From: Phallusia mammillata
Lineage: Eukaryota; Chordata; Ascidiacea; Phlebobranchia; Ascidiidae
Assembly (NCBI GenBank): GCA_003260075.1
Contig: QLIY01000727.1
Location: forward strand, 6,429-70,428
DNA length: 64,000 bases
Direction of reading: 5' to 3'
Made by a program: the position numbers and the translations under genes. Positions 35,943 to 47,000 of this stretch are shown here, piece after piece (position 1 is the first letter of the stretch; the number at the start of each line of letters is the position of its first letter). The notes beneath the pieces were generated by a model. The model was not told the DNA's origin. It worked only from the letters and a program-made list of their open reading frames with translations, and did not search any database.

Positions 35943-36689
35943 GAAACATTTACTACTTACATATCACTGTAGAAATTGGACCATGTTGATAGGTCATACC
36001 ATGAACGCTTTGGATTGCTGCGGCGCTATCAGATGCGATAACATTCTACAAAACAAATTTATTTTTCAATGTCTGTAAACCAAAAACTGGGGGAGCTATG
36101 ACTAAAATATGTATTGATCGGTGTAGCATACAGAAAATGCAAAAACAATCTAGTAGGTAATATAACAAAGACAAATAGTTCATTACAGTTAAAAAGTCTT
36201 ATTTTTTTCGTTTAATACAATAACAAACTCTTACAAGCATGTCATAATCATCTGCGTGTGTATATGTGTATCCGTAAGGGAACATCCAGTACTGACTGTA
36301 CGCGTGGATATCAATGTAAGCTTAGACGTTGTGAATGCTCGCGACGAAGTCTGCTTGAGATTGTACTTCAATCTAAAATGTTTTAGTGTTAAAAGATTCT
36401 ATGTTCTACATGCAAATGCATCAGTCGTAAATCAGTATAAACAAACAGTTTTGTTGCAATGACATTAAACATGTAGTGCACAAGGGCAGATTTTTAAATA
36501 ATCAAGGCTGCTGAAGAAAAAAGTTAATCTCACCTCCGACATTACAGATGGACCGTAATATAAATCATTACAAGATGAAGCGCTTGCTCCCGGACCTGAA
36601 AAGTGATACATGAACATAGTATAGTTGTGTTGCTGCATAAAAAATCAAAACATACCACTCCAATTAGCGTCCCAGTTCCTGTTTGGGTC

Positions 36690-37006
36690 AACACCGATGC
36701 ACACCTTATTGTTGACTGATCTGGTCTTGCGCCACATGCGGTCCGGTTCGTTTTTACAAAGATTTAAAAATGGTCAAATCACCATGATGATTAGGTTGTA
36801 ATTAACTTTGAGTGAAGCTTCGTTTTTCCGAGTTCATGCGGCTCAACCCCCCCCCCCATGCACACCTTATTGTTGACTGATCTGGTCTTGCGCCACATGC
36901 GGTCCTGTTCGTTTTTACAAAGATTTGAAAATGGTCAAATCACCATTATGATTACGTTGTAATTGACTTTGAGTGAAGCTTCGTTTTTCCGAGTTCATGC
37001 GGCTCA
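36690..37006. repeat. Duplicated part of CP2 exon 8 around poly-C
   Basis: Part of exon 8 plus about 90 bp of upstream intron occurs on both sides of the C run at 36847-36857 (ATGCACACCTTATTGTTGAC to TTCATGCGGCTCAA), with few differences. Confidence 0.8.
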
Positions 37007-39012
37007 ATCAGTGTTTATGTTAATCGAAAACTATGTTACAATGCCAGGCCAAACAACAACCTAAATGCTAATATTAATAAAACAAACGTTGTACAAATGA
37101 AATAACTAAACGTTTTTGGAGATTATAACGTGTTACTTTGACTAAAATACCTAGATTGTTAGCACAAAATATTGTTGTTTCAAACGCTTCAACTTACATC
37201 AGTCCAAGTATAAACATATCCATCAGGATTTGAAATTGGGGTCACGTACACATCGATGTCATCGAGAATGGAGGACTCTTCACTTCCTGTAGTCGCTTCA
37301 ACAAACTGAAAACAACCAAACCTGCTGCAAGGTGGTGATGGCAAGCACAACAAAAAAACTATACGCACATAATTTTCAACCAATGACTTTTTAACTTTAG
37401 CATTGGACATATTAACCCTAATTTGAAACGTAAGTACATTTTGGCAAAATACGCATATCAGAAATATAAACCTTATCTTACGTATTTGACAGCGTACATG
37501 CAAGTTGCCGGATTAACCCATTCTCTGGAGTGAAGTCCGCAGTTGATCACAAAAGCAGGTTTAGCAAATCCTCCTTTGCTAAGCTGAAAATTGGTTTAAA
37601 ATAAATAAATTGTATTTCAATTGAGTAATAACTGCAAAATGTTTAGTTATCACTATAACTGGCACTTGCCCATACAAAACTACAAATTTCCAATTCAATC
37701 ACTATAAAGTTAATTTTAATTCAAGGCAATGTGCTTTTTAACCTTAATAGCGTGAAACTCTCTTCCTTCGTAAGAGAATCCTTCATGTACTTTGGTAGCA
37801 ACACTGTATGATGCTGTAATATCGTCAATCCATTGTTGTATCTGTAAAAACAACATTTCGTTCTCCAGCTTGTGTATTTACTAAAGTTTTGTCCCATTGG
37901 TGCAAAGAGCTCGTGGTCGAAACGATAGTAAAATTACAAGCTATTTACAAAAAAATGCATATATTGTATAGCATTACTCAACACCAGTCAAAAAAACTAC
38001 TAAAAATATTTTTACTCGTTGTTGTATATTACAACATTGAAATCAGGTTTTCCCACCTCATCTAAAGTGTGGTATACGTTGTAGTCAAAGCTAGCCAAAT
38101 CCATCTGTTCGGGCCTGGGTGATCTTTCATTGTCAATATTCTTTTGTAAATCTTCGACGAAAATTTCGTTGTTGATTCTGAACAAAACTTACGACATTAA
38201 CTTAGCTTTGGTGGATAATATTTCACACAAAAATTGGGTAATTAGGTGTTAGTTTTTCGGTATTCTTTGTGATTTTTTTGAGAATAGCAATGAGCGTTTT
38301 AGATTATATCAGTATTTTACTCTGGTTTATGCAAAACGTATTTGTTAATTTTTCTCCCTATGTAAGAAACAAGCATTCTAACACAGTAAACTTTCAATAA
38401 TACTGCAAAAACACATTATTTTGGTTTGTAACATCGCAAAATAAACATATTTTATACGCTGTAAGTAGGTTTAAGCCAACATTATGTACAAGTTAGCGGT
38501 TTTTGACATAATACAACCTTGCAATAACACCCAAGTTGTAAACTATTTGGGCTAACAAAGCATATAAAACTGTTATATTGGTTTGCAATAGAACATTACC
38601 TGTGTCGATTCAAGTACACTTTGACAGGTCCTACAAAGGCTCGGGGAACATAAATGTCAACAGGTCCACTACCTCTTGGGCCGGCCCAGAAATCAATTGC
38701 CTAACATTTTTTAAAACAAAAGTTCCTAACGTTGTATGTTTAATACTCATTAGAAAATAAAGTGTAGAATTGCAACAAATATTAAGTCAGTTGAACCATA
38801 ACATTCAACTACTGTACGCTTTATGACGTAACAGAGCGTTTGTTCTCAATCCATCGCGCGATGCGATTGAACTGAAATAACCCAGGTTAATCGTAAGCTT
38901 TGACGTGATACATTGTCAAGATATTTTAAAAAGTTAAATAAACATCTACAGTGTTTGTATTTGGCAAGAAAGTGACAAATTAGTTAACTAGTTTCCGAGA
39001 GTAATATGAAAA

Positions 39013-39347
39013 GTGAAAAACAGTTGTTTACCGGAAAAGTTTCAGGCAATTTTTCCAGCAGATCTCTCTGCCCTTCAGTGGGATGAACTCTCAGGACTTG
39101 ATCACTGTAAACAAGTAACTGTAATGTTTGGCAACAAAGGTGCTCGGTGTTTAACTAGTTGCAACAAAATTTTGAAACACACAAACAAAACAGTATTCCA
39201 TTTGGTTAGTAACTGAGTTTAAATCAGAGCTCTCACTTGTGAAAAAGTCTTTTTGCGGAACCGAGCGCCAAAAAGCGCTGAGAGTGATGAATATCTTCAT
39301 GTTCAAATCTTCGTAGTTGACGAATTAAAAAACCAGACCCCCCCCCC
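39013..39347 (-). pseudogene. Extra exon 1-2 block near-identical to CP5
   Basis: This contains carboxypeptidase exon 2 ([16 protein letters not shown]) and an exon 1 with ATG at about 39302. The exon 1 frame is shifted by one missing base: it reads MKIFITLSAF and then leaves the family frame. About 300 bp match 57945-58255 with only two differences seen, ending at the C run 39338-39347. CP2 has its own intact exon 1 beyond that run. Confidence 0.75.
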
Positions 39348-39593
39348 AAATTTATATAAAATAAAAAAAAAGTACTGTGTTCAACTAGTTACAACAAATT
39401 TGAAAACACATCGAAAAAATAGCGAATCATTGAGCAGTGTATTCATACATTAGTTATGAAGTACAAATTGAAGTACTTACTTGTGAAAAAGTCTTTTGGA
39501 GAAACCGAGCGCAAAAAGAGAACAGAGTACGATGAATATCTTCATGTTTGAAACTCGCAGTTTACGAATTGAAAAATCAGCACCTTCAACCGA

Positions 39594-39601
39594 TATTTAT
39601 A
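39594..39601 (-). promoter_or_regulatory. TATA box of CP2
   Basis: TATAAATA on the minus strand, about 50 bases upstream of the ATG. A TATAAA at 56716-56721 (CP4) and at 58269-58274 (CP5) has the same position and is followed by the same AGCTGAAGGT and TTTTTCA elements. Confidence 0.65.
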
Positions 39602-39957
39602 CCCATCTAATAATGATGCAATAGCTGCTGACATCATGGTGTAAAACTGTAAAACATGACTTGCATATGGAGTGTCTGGAAATTATGGCAACTGTCGCTT
39701 TGTCAATCTTGGTTTTTCATGACGTAAACTGTATTTAATCGCATGATGAAAGTGCACACGGTTTCATGTTTTGTTGAACCAAAATAAACTTACGTCTACA
39801 TTTAGCAGTCTATTACTGATTGGGGTATTGACTTTTTAAATAGTCTTGCTGATCACAGTCGTTATTAAACTTAGCGATTGCCCTTTTAACCCTTGAAACA
39901 AGATTGAATTTAGACTTGCTATTATAGGAACACGTGGTTTTAAAACATGCCATAAAA

Positions 39958-40055
39958 GCAACACTATCTCATGACTTGTTAATTTATGATACAAATACGT
40001 CTACCGGAAAGACAAACACTTCGAAGTCAGCTGTCGTTCGCACAGAATAAGATGT
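39958..40055 (-). promoter_or_regulatory. Block conserved upstream of the carboxypeptidase genes (CP2)
   Basis: CTATCTCATGACTTGTTAAT followed by GGAAAGACAAACACTTCGAA and GCACAGAATAAGATG. Counterpart of the blocks at 33810, 57120 and 58990. Confidence 0.4.
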
Positions 40056-40253
40056 TTTTAACCTTTAATTAACCTTAAGGTGCTAATTTCCTTTTTGCTA
40101 TAACTGTCTCATACGACGTAACTCATCGTGAAATGTTTACAAGAATTTTTAAATTTAAATTAAATTGTATACAAGAATTGGCGTTTGAAATTTAAATTTT
40201 ATAGGAAGGCATGAAAAGTACAATGCGATGTTACTGTGCTTATCACCCTAGAA

Positions 40254-40762
40254 CAGGGGTCACCAAACTTTTTTCATTGCGGGCCGGATAAGTTTAAAAA
40301 TGATTCACGCGGGCCGCATAGTTTACATGCCCTAACGCCTTCTTTCCAAATTTAGCCCGTGAGGCGATTTTTCTACGTGCGCCAAGATATGGTCTTTCTA
40401 TAATCCCATTTAAAATCTGGTGATGCGACTTTTAAATTGTATAGGTCATGTGTTGCGAGCAACGCTTGTATATTACGTCAAGTAACAAAAAAGGCAAATG
40501 TTTGCGCACAATTTACACTTGTAGTCTTGTCTGTGACGTAACAAACTGGCGTTGGATCAACCCTGGGCATTTTAATCCTATGAAACTATTAATCCTGGGC
40601 GTTGTAATGTAATGAAACTAGATAATATTATTCTACATATCGCGACAGGAAAACTTTCGTTAGGAGTAGATAAATTTTTCAATGTTTTGGTAAACCAAAA
40701 AATGTGGTCGCGGGCCAGATAAAATGACCTCCGGCCCGCGGGCCGTAGTTTAGTGACCCCTG
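40254..40762. mobile_element. hAT-type MITE, family B, copy 2
   Basis: 509-bp element with termini CAGGGGTCACCAAACT and AGTTTAGTGACCCCTG (near-perfect inverted repeats) and a perfect 8-bp target duplication CCCTAGAA. Subterminal GCGGGCCG blocks are shared with the copies at 18177 and 41581. It contains no transposase frame. Confidence 0.92.
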
Positions 40763-40890
40763 CCCTAGAAGCATCACTAATAACTAATTTTGCACAAACA
40801 CATATTAGGAAACCGAAACATCCTTTGCGTTCCCAATTTAAATATTATTTGCAGTTTGGCTTGGGATTGGTGGGTTAGTATTGTAGTACT

Positions 40891-41086
40891 CAGTGCTGGT
40901 TAACCATTAGGCAAAGTAAGCACGTGCCTACAGGCCAGTCAAAAATCCAGGCCACTTTACAACAACGATCTTTGTGACAATGATTTGTCAACACTGGTAA
41001 TTCTATTTTTTTATTGTTGGCAACCCTGATTTTTGGGTCACTTATAAAATTGCCTACAGGCCCGCAGACCCCCTAATCCAGCACTG
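40891..41086. mobile_element. hAT-type MITE, family A, copy 2
   Basis: 196-bp element with inverted termini CAGTGCTGGTTAA and TAATCCAGCACTG and a perfect 8-bp target duplication GTAGTACT. It aligns along its full length to the copy at 1846-2040. Confidence 0.93.
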
Positions 41087-41580
41087 GTAGTACTCCATGT
41101 CTAACTTAGTGGTTCTTAACCTGTGACATTATGATGTTCTCGTGGTAAAGGTGGTAAAAGCGTCTAAATGAGAAGCACCGCCTAATTATTCGTGAATTAA
41201 TTGCTGGTACAGAATATGTGCATTCAACCGCGTGGTAAGCACAGTTTTTCCTGTGGCAAAAACTTGCCTTAAGATGGTTAAGCGTGGTGGTATAAATGTA
41301 AAAATCTAAAGGTTATAAAATTTTAGCTGTAGTCTTGCGCAAACGTTACATGTTCCCTTTTTCTGTATGTTGGTTGTAGGGACCTGTGTTTATGACAACT
41401 AAACAAACAGCATTCAGTGCTTTGCTTATAGCAAAATATCAAACTATAGATTGCAAATAAACGTTGATGTTGCAAAGTCTACTACATTCAACAACCGATT
41501 TTGTAATTGTAAACAGCATCTAGTACTCAAGGGGTATGTTCACTATTTAGTTCATCTAAAGTTTAGATTAGATTCTAAAC

Positions 41581-41817
41581 CAGGGGTTGGCAACCGTCAC
41601 TGTGGAAAACAAAAACAAAAAATGCCTTACTAGAAGTAAAATCGCATTTGATTCTAGCAGCATATTGTCAGGTCGCAGAAAAATAGCACCGGGCACATTA
41701 ATCTGCTCCAAAAAATAATAATTGGACTCGTTTGCCATTACATCTAAAATCCAAGTGTTGTTTGCGGGCCGCACAACTTTAATCAATGGGCCGCATGTGG
41801 CCAGATTGTCCACCCTG
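41581..41817. mobile_element. hAT-type MITE, family B, copy 3
   Basis: 237-bp element starting CAGGGGTTGGCAACCG and ending GATTGTCCACCCTG, flanked by TTCTAAAC and TTTTAAAC (8-bp duplication with one mismatch). The GCGGGCCGCA subterminal block is shared with family B. Confidence 0.8.
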
Positions 41818-42188
41818 TTTTAAACCATTCGTCATTTTGTAGAAAGCAATTCACAAACGTTCTAACAAATGCACATGTGATGAAACTCTCTGGACATTGT
41901 TTGGTATACAAAATGATGTGTTTACCCAATTTTGTTTGTAACCTCGCAAGTTTGCTTGAAAACTTTGGCTAAATTAGAATTTTTCGTCAAAACCCCAAAA
42001 CTTCGGTCCCTGCATGTCAGGAAATGCAAGCCGCTGGGTCGTGGAAAATCACAAAGGTAAACTTGGAAAATATTTTTGGTCGCGTCAAAAACAGTTTGGG
42101 AACCACTGCTTTACGCCACCTATCAGTATTAGAAAATCTTCAGTATTTACAAAACTGATGGAGTACTATTTTTTGCATTGAAAAAGAA

Positions 42189-42838
42189 TTTTTGCTCACA
42201 TTTCGGGAAGGTTAAATCCGTATGAGCCAGTATCTCTCAACTCAGCGACAACAGAACAAGGTATACCAGCCCTGTACAACCAGTCAGCGCTGCTTCCTGA
42301 TGAAATGTCTGTAAAAATTGCTGGGCGTAAAATAATTTTCATATTGGATGCATGCGAGAAAAACTAACTATTTGTGTAAATAAATCAATTTGCAACACAT
42401 GCGGTGATACATTACAGTCCATCTAAACATGTTATGAAACAATGAACCAGCCATTCTTAAACTTGGTTTAGATTTTAAGCGATTGTTCGCGCACGATTCT
42501 TTTTAGTTTGTAAATAAAAAGTCGTTTCCGTTCTTAACCTAATTGAAATTGACGAAACCAAACGTAATTGACTTTGCATGTATTTGTTGGAATATTTTCG
42601 CATGAAATAAGTTTTTAACTCCAGGTTTTGTTTCGCAAAGGCACAGTTTAGTTTTATAAATAAGTAAAAAAATTGACCGCGGTTGCTCAAATAAATGCGA
42701 AGAGACCGTTGTAATAAAAAAGGTAAAAAGTTTCAGAACCACTGCACTAAACTAACAATACACTCACAAACAATATCCGAGATGGCACCAGGTTAAAAAA
42801 TCTTGCCGTTGACGGCCCCAATTGCATCAATACTTTCC
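42189..42838 (-). pseudogene. Carboxypeptidase relic (exons 12 and 11)
   Basis: An exon 12-like segment at about 42198-42309 still reads SSGSSADW and [16 protein letters not shown], with a ttttacag acceptor. An exon 11-like segment at about 42771-42838 has an in-frame TAA and small losses against CP3 exon 11. No exon 13 and no exons 1-10 are attached. It is closest to CP3, so it looks like a decayed tandem copy. Confidence 0.75.
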
Positions 42839-43051
42839 TCTCAATACTTTTCTGCAAACATATCGTTCGTCTTACAAGATAATATGACTTACAGCAGCGC
42901 TTCCCAACCGGTGGGCCGCTTTCCACTGATGGGCCGTGTCTTTATTTCTGGTGGGCCGCGAAGCTTTTCAAACTATTACAATACCAAGACAAAAGTACGT
43001 ACTTTAGGTTTAACTATATTATTCCAATATTACTTACTATGAAATCCGTAN

Positions 43052-43052
43052 G
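43052..43052. other. Ambiguous base at a probable contig join
   Basis: A single N lies between two short similar sequences (TTACTATGAAATCCGTA and GTTACTATGAAAGTCGCA). A second N is at 43531. Confidence 0.6.
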
Positions 43053-43530
43053 TTACTATGAAAGTCGCATAAAATTTCACGTTAAACAAAGCTTTATCAC
43101 ACAAACAAACTGCAATTGTTACGTCATAACAGTACTTAAACTGCAATTGTCGCATCACAACACTACTTAATCGAAGACACGAAACAGTCTTAACACTGAT
43201 ACACTAAATGCTGCATTGCGTGTGACTTGTCTCCCAATTAATAACGTTTTTTAAGTTAGAACTGCAGTCATAAACAGCTTGTAAATTTTCCGTGTGTTCT
43301 GGATCACGAATATTTTCGGGGGACGACCGCTTGCACAACTGAGTAAGGTGAGATTAGTCACCAATAGGACAAAATGAACTGTTGCCCTTAATTATATCGC
43401 AGCACAAAGCAAGCAAATCATTTTTTGAAACGACTTTTAACCGCGCTGAGTGGTTAATAACTGACAACAATCACATTACTAGGTGTCGCTATATATCAAA
43501 TATTCTTGTGGACCATCTAATCGAATAGTA

Positions 43531-43770
43531 NGGTCGTGGAAAATCACAAAGGTAAACTTGGAAAATATTTTTGGTCGCGTGAAAAACAGTTTGGGAACCA
43601 CTGCTTTACGCCACCTATCAGTATTAGAAAATCTTCAGTATTTACAAAACTGATGGAGTACTATTTTTTGCATTGAAAAAGAATTTTTTGCTCACACTTC
43701 GGGAAGGTTAAATCCGTATGAGCCAGTATCTCTCAACTCAGCGACAAAAGAACAAGGTATACCAAAAGAA
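43531..43770 (-). pseudogene. Second copy of the exon 12 relic after an N
   Basis: Beginning right at the single N at 43531, about 230 bp repeat 42036-42263 almost exactly, including the exon 12 start. The exon is cut off after the AAGGTATACC region. Either an unmerged contig end or a partial duplication. Confidence 0.65.
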
Positions 43771-44000
43771 CAAGGTAACAAGGTAAAATCTAATAGTAAA
43801 AGCCTCTTGAACCTGACAGAGACAAGAACAACTAAACCTAATTCGACAATTGATTGTACAATATTATCAGTTTACCAACGCGCCCAACCTGCATGTCATT
43901 AGCGATATTTTGGATAATGCAACAAAAAAATGGGGTCTGTAAAAAAATTCAGGACTGACAACAACAACAAAAAACAGGTGAAATATTGCATGCCGTTTAG

Positions 44001-44006
44001 TTTATT
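44001..44006 (-). terminator. Poly(A) signal of CP3
   Basis: AATAAA on the minus strand overlaps the TAA stop codon at 44005-44007. It is unusually close to the stop, so another signal downstream may be the one used. Confidence 0.5.
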
Positions 44007-47000
44007 ATGCGCATGTGCCATCTGCAACAGCTTGAGCAATAACCTTCAATCCGGCGAAAGTTTCCTCGGCTGCTGGCTGAATTTGCCTAAAATTTGTAAA
44101 TAAGAACACAGTGAATTATAATTGTCACCGACAGCATATCATGTCTTGAATGTCTTATTCATAGATTTTGGTTAGAATGTGTCCAGCAAAGCTATGTTAA
44201 ATTGTTTTCAATGCTAACAGAACTGACTTGTTGTCATTATGAAGTAAGTCCATTGCTTAAACACTTTAATAAAGCCATTGTAACGTTCTGTTGGTTGCAT
44301 GAATTTTTACAGTTGAAGCAAAATTCATACAACCGGTTGAAGCAATAGTTTTATAGCGTTGCGTAGGGATTTTATTTACTCACCATTCGGGAAGGTTGAA
44401 TCCGTACAAACCGGTGTCTCTCAACTCAGCGGCAAAAGAGCAAGTAATGCCAGCCTTTTCGTAGAACCAGTCAGCGGTGCTTCCAGACGCAATGTCTGTA
44501 AAAATGGTTGGAGGTAAATTGTTGTACTTATTTGATGTATGAGAAAAATAGTGACCGGCTAGTAGGGTAAACAATTGATTTGCCACACATGCGGAAAGCA
44601 CGGTGCACATAAGCAGGTCTGATACCAAAACGACAACACAGTATACTCACAAATAACATCTGAGATAGCTCCGGTTTCAAAAGACTTGCCGTGGACAGCA
44701 CCAATTGCGGCAATACTGTCTGATCCAATTTTGCTCTGCAAAACATATCGTTCGTCTTAAAAGCCCCATGCTAAAGAAACGGCGATCAACCAAAAGGGCT
44801 TGAGATTTAACAAAACGATTTTAATTTGTGTCTTAATATTACACTCAGCATTAACGAATTTAACCAATTTTCACTAGATTTTTAAGTTTATTTTTTCGGA
44901 AAAATTAGGGCCATAATGTCAGTCCCCTTATAAATTTGTATAGTATAAAAAATATTATTTTTATATGACATGGTTTACAACATAAAATTTAACTTTTAAA
45001 AATATTTATTTATTGTAGACTATAAACTTTACCAGGATTGCGCTGTCTGGCAAGCTTGGTGGTCCTTGTTTGTAACCATAGGGATACATCCAGTATTGGC
45101 TGTATGCGTGAACATCAATGTAACCCTGGACGTTGGGAATGGCAGAAACAAAGTCCCTTTGGGATGTAACCTCGATCTAAAAAAATAGTTGAAATAATTG
45201 TCAAGTATAAGTAGGTTTGGTTCAACGTATAAAAGAGCCTTCCATGGCAGCGAGTAATTTAACATTAAACCAAGTACGTATTAGGGAAAATGCCAACCCC
45301 TGCAAGGCAATAGTATTTTTGCTTATCCAGTCGGTAGAGCTATTAACGTAAGAACTAACAGTGAACAAGGTTTGCTAAACACTGATAGATAGCGGAAAGA
45401 GCGCAGTTATTTGAAAAGATATGAGACACAAATTGCATTTTTGAAGTTTTCTATGTTTTCTGTTTTCTGATCTAAAGCTTATGGGAAATTTTAATAGGGC
45501 TTTTCCAAAATTTTATTTTGTTTTTTTCCAAAAACCTTTAACCGGTTTGATGCAGTGTATCGCTTTCAATCAGCCTGGCGTACCACGACTAAGTTTTTCA
45601 GTAATTTGCAATAAATCTTACCTCGGAAAATTTTGATGGACCGTAGTAAGCGTCGTTGCAAGAATTGGCACTTGCTCCTTCACCTAAACAACAAGAGTAA
45701 GAATTAGAGCAGGACTACCTTATTAGTTTTGTCAAAGGTTCAGTAAGTAAAGATAAAAATGACCAAAGGTCCGTACACTTCTGTCAGTAATGCGAACGCA
45801 ACACGTCTTAGACCATTTTGGTCATAGCCAATAGCGAGAATCGCGATCAAAGATGTACACATTTGTTTACGCCGAATGCTTGTATCAGCAAAACAAATGC
45901 TTGAATTAGGCACTAACCGTTAATTTACTCCTTGCGAAAGTTGATTGGCACAACGACATACATAATACATTTGATCTGGTTTTGCCCCCCCCCCACATTT
46001 GTTTACGCCGAATGCTTGTATCAGCAAAACAAATGCTTGAATCAGGCACTAACCGTTAATTTACTCCTTGCGAAAGTTTTTTTCAGGATTGCTTCGTAAG
46101 GTAATAATTCTAAATTCAGTTTATTACATCACAGATGCAATTGTGCGCAAACCATATTTCGTTACAGTAGGCTCTTCACTCCTGTTTAAAACCCCCCGCT
46201 ACATAGCAGTGATCAAGTAATTAACCACAGTGATATATCACATAGTCTATGTGTAGCCGAAATCAAAGACCGTCCAGGTCCACATAGAAGGCCTCAAAGG
46301 TCCGGATATAGACCACGGTCCGCCATTCGAATAGCCCTGACTTGGAGAAAGGTCATGCACTTGCAATAATCTTTACAAAATCAAACACATACCACTCCAG
46401 TTGATATCCCAGTTTCTGTTTGGGTCGACACCCATACAACGCAAGTTATTGTTGGACCTGGTTTTTCTCCACATACGATCCTGTGGCAAAACACATCGTA
46501 AGACTCTTATGGCCCAAAGGTTTACCTCGGGTGGCACAAAAAAATATGCCATTTATGGCACAAAAGGTTTACCTCGGTTGCATGTGCAATGATATTGAAG
46601 TAAACTGCACCAATGGCATACCCCTGCCTTTTATATGGAAAGAAACTAGTGAAATTTAAGTTTCAATAAATACTTCGTAGAAGTTGTAACTGGTGTTTGC
46701 AAATGGTAACACAAATTGAGGTGAGCTGAGCGACGGCATTAGCACGTATCAAATACAAAGGCGGAAAAATTGGAAACCTGTTTATGCCCCTAAGGACCAT
46801 TCCACTGTTCATAAAATTTTTGTTGGGTGTTTTATGACATATATTTTTTTTAAATCAAGTAGAGCACCCTTTGTCGTGGTGGTAAGAAAGAAAGTTTTGT
46901 GCAAAAACAAACAATTACTTTTAGTACAACTTACGTTAGTCCAGGTATAAACGTAACCGTCGGGGTTGGAGGATGGAATAACGTAGACATCGATGGCATT

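Larger units (their letters stand above)
34611..39545 (-). pseudogene. CP2: carboxypeptidase A-like with in-frame stop
   Basis: All 13 exons are present, from 39545-39481 (MKIFIVLCSLFALG) to 34692-34611, which ends in TAA. Exons 2-12 lie near 39106-39034, 38700-38600, 38178-38058, 37841-37743, 37587-37486, 37306-37199, 36746-36659, 36597-36536, 36372-36235, 36044-35960 and 35695-35584. Zinc and catalytic motifs are kept ([32 protein letters not shown]). Exon 10 has TAA at 36322-36324, where CP1 has AAA and the other copies CAA (NV[14 protein letters not shown]). That would remove the third zinc ligand, the Tyr and the catalytic Glu. Exon 8 is partly duplicated around poly-C, and exons 1-2 are doubled by a block copied from CP5. 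It is a pseudogene or null allele unless the stop is a sequencing error. Confidence 0.8.

Noticed and set aside
41110-41330. Possible hAT end (TTAGTGGTTCTTAACC)
   Set aside because: Only one terminus is convincing and no target duplication was found.
42895-43617. Possible hAT element from CAGCGCTTCCCAACC to GTTTGGGAACCACTG
   Set aside because: The termini pair, but the flanking 8-bp sequences do not match and an N lies inside, so the two ends may not belong to one insertion.
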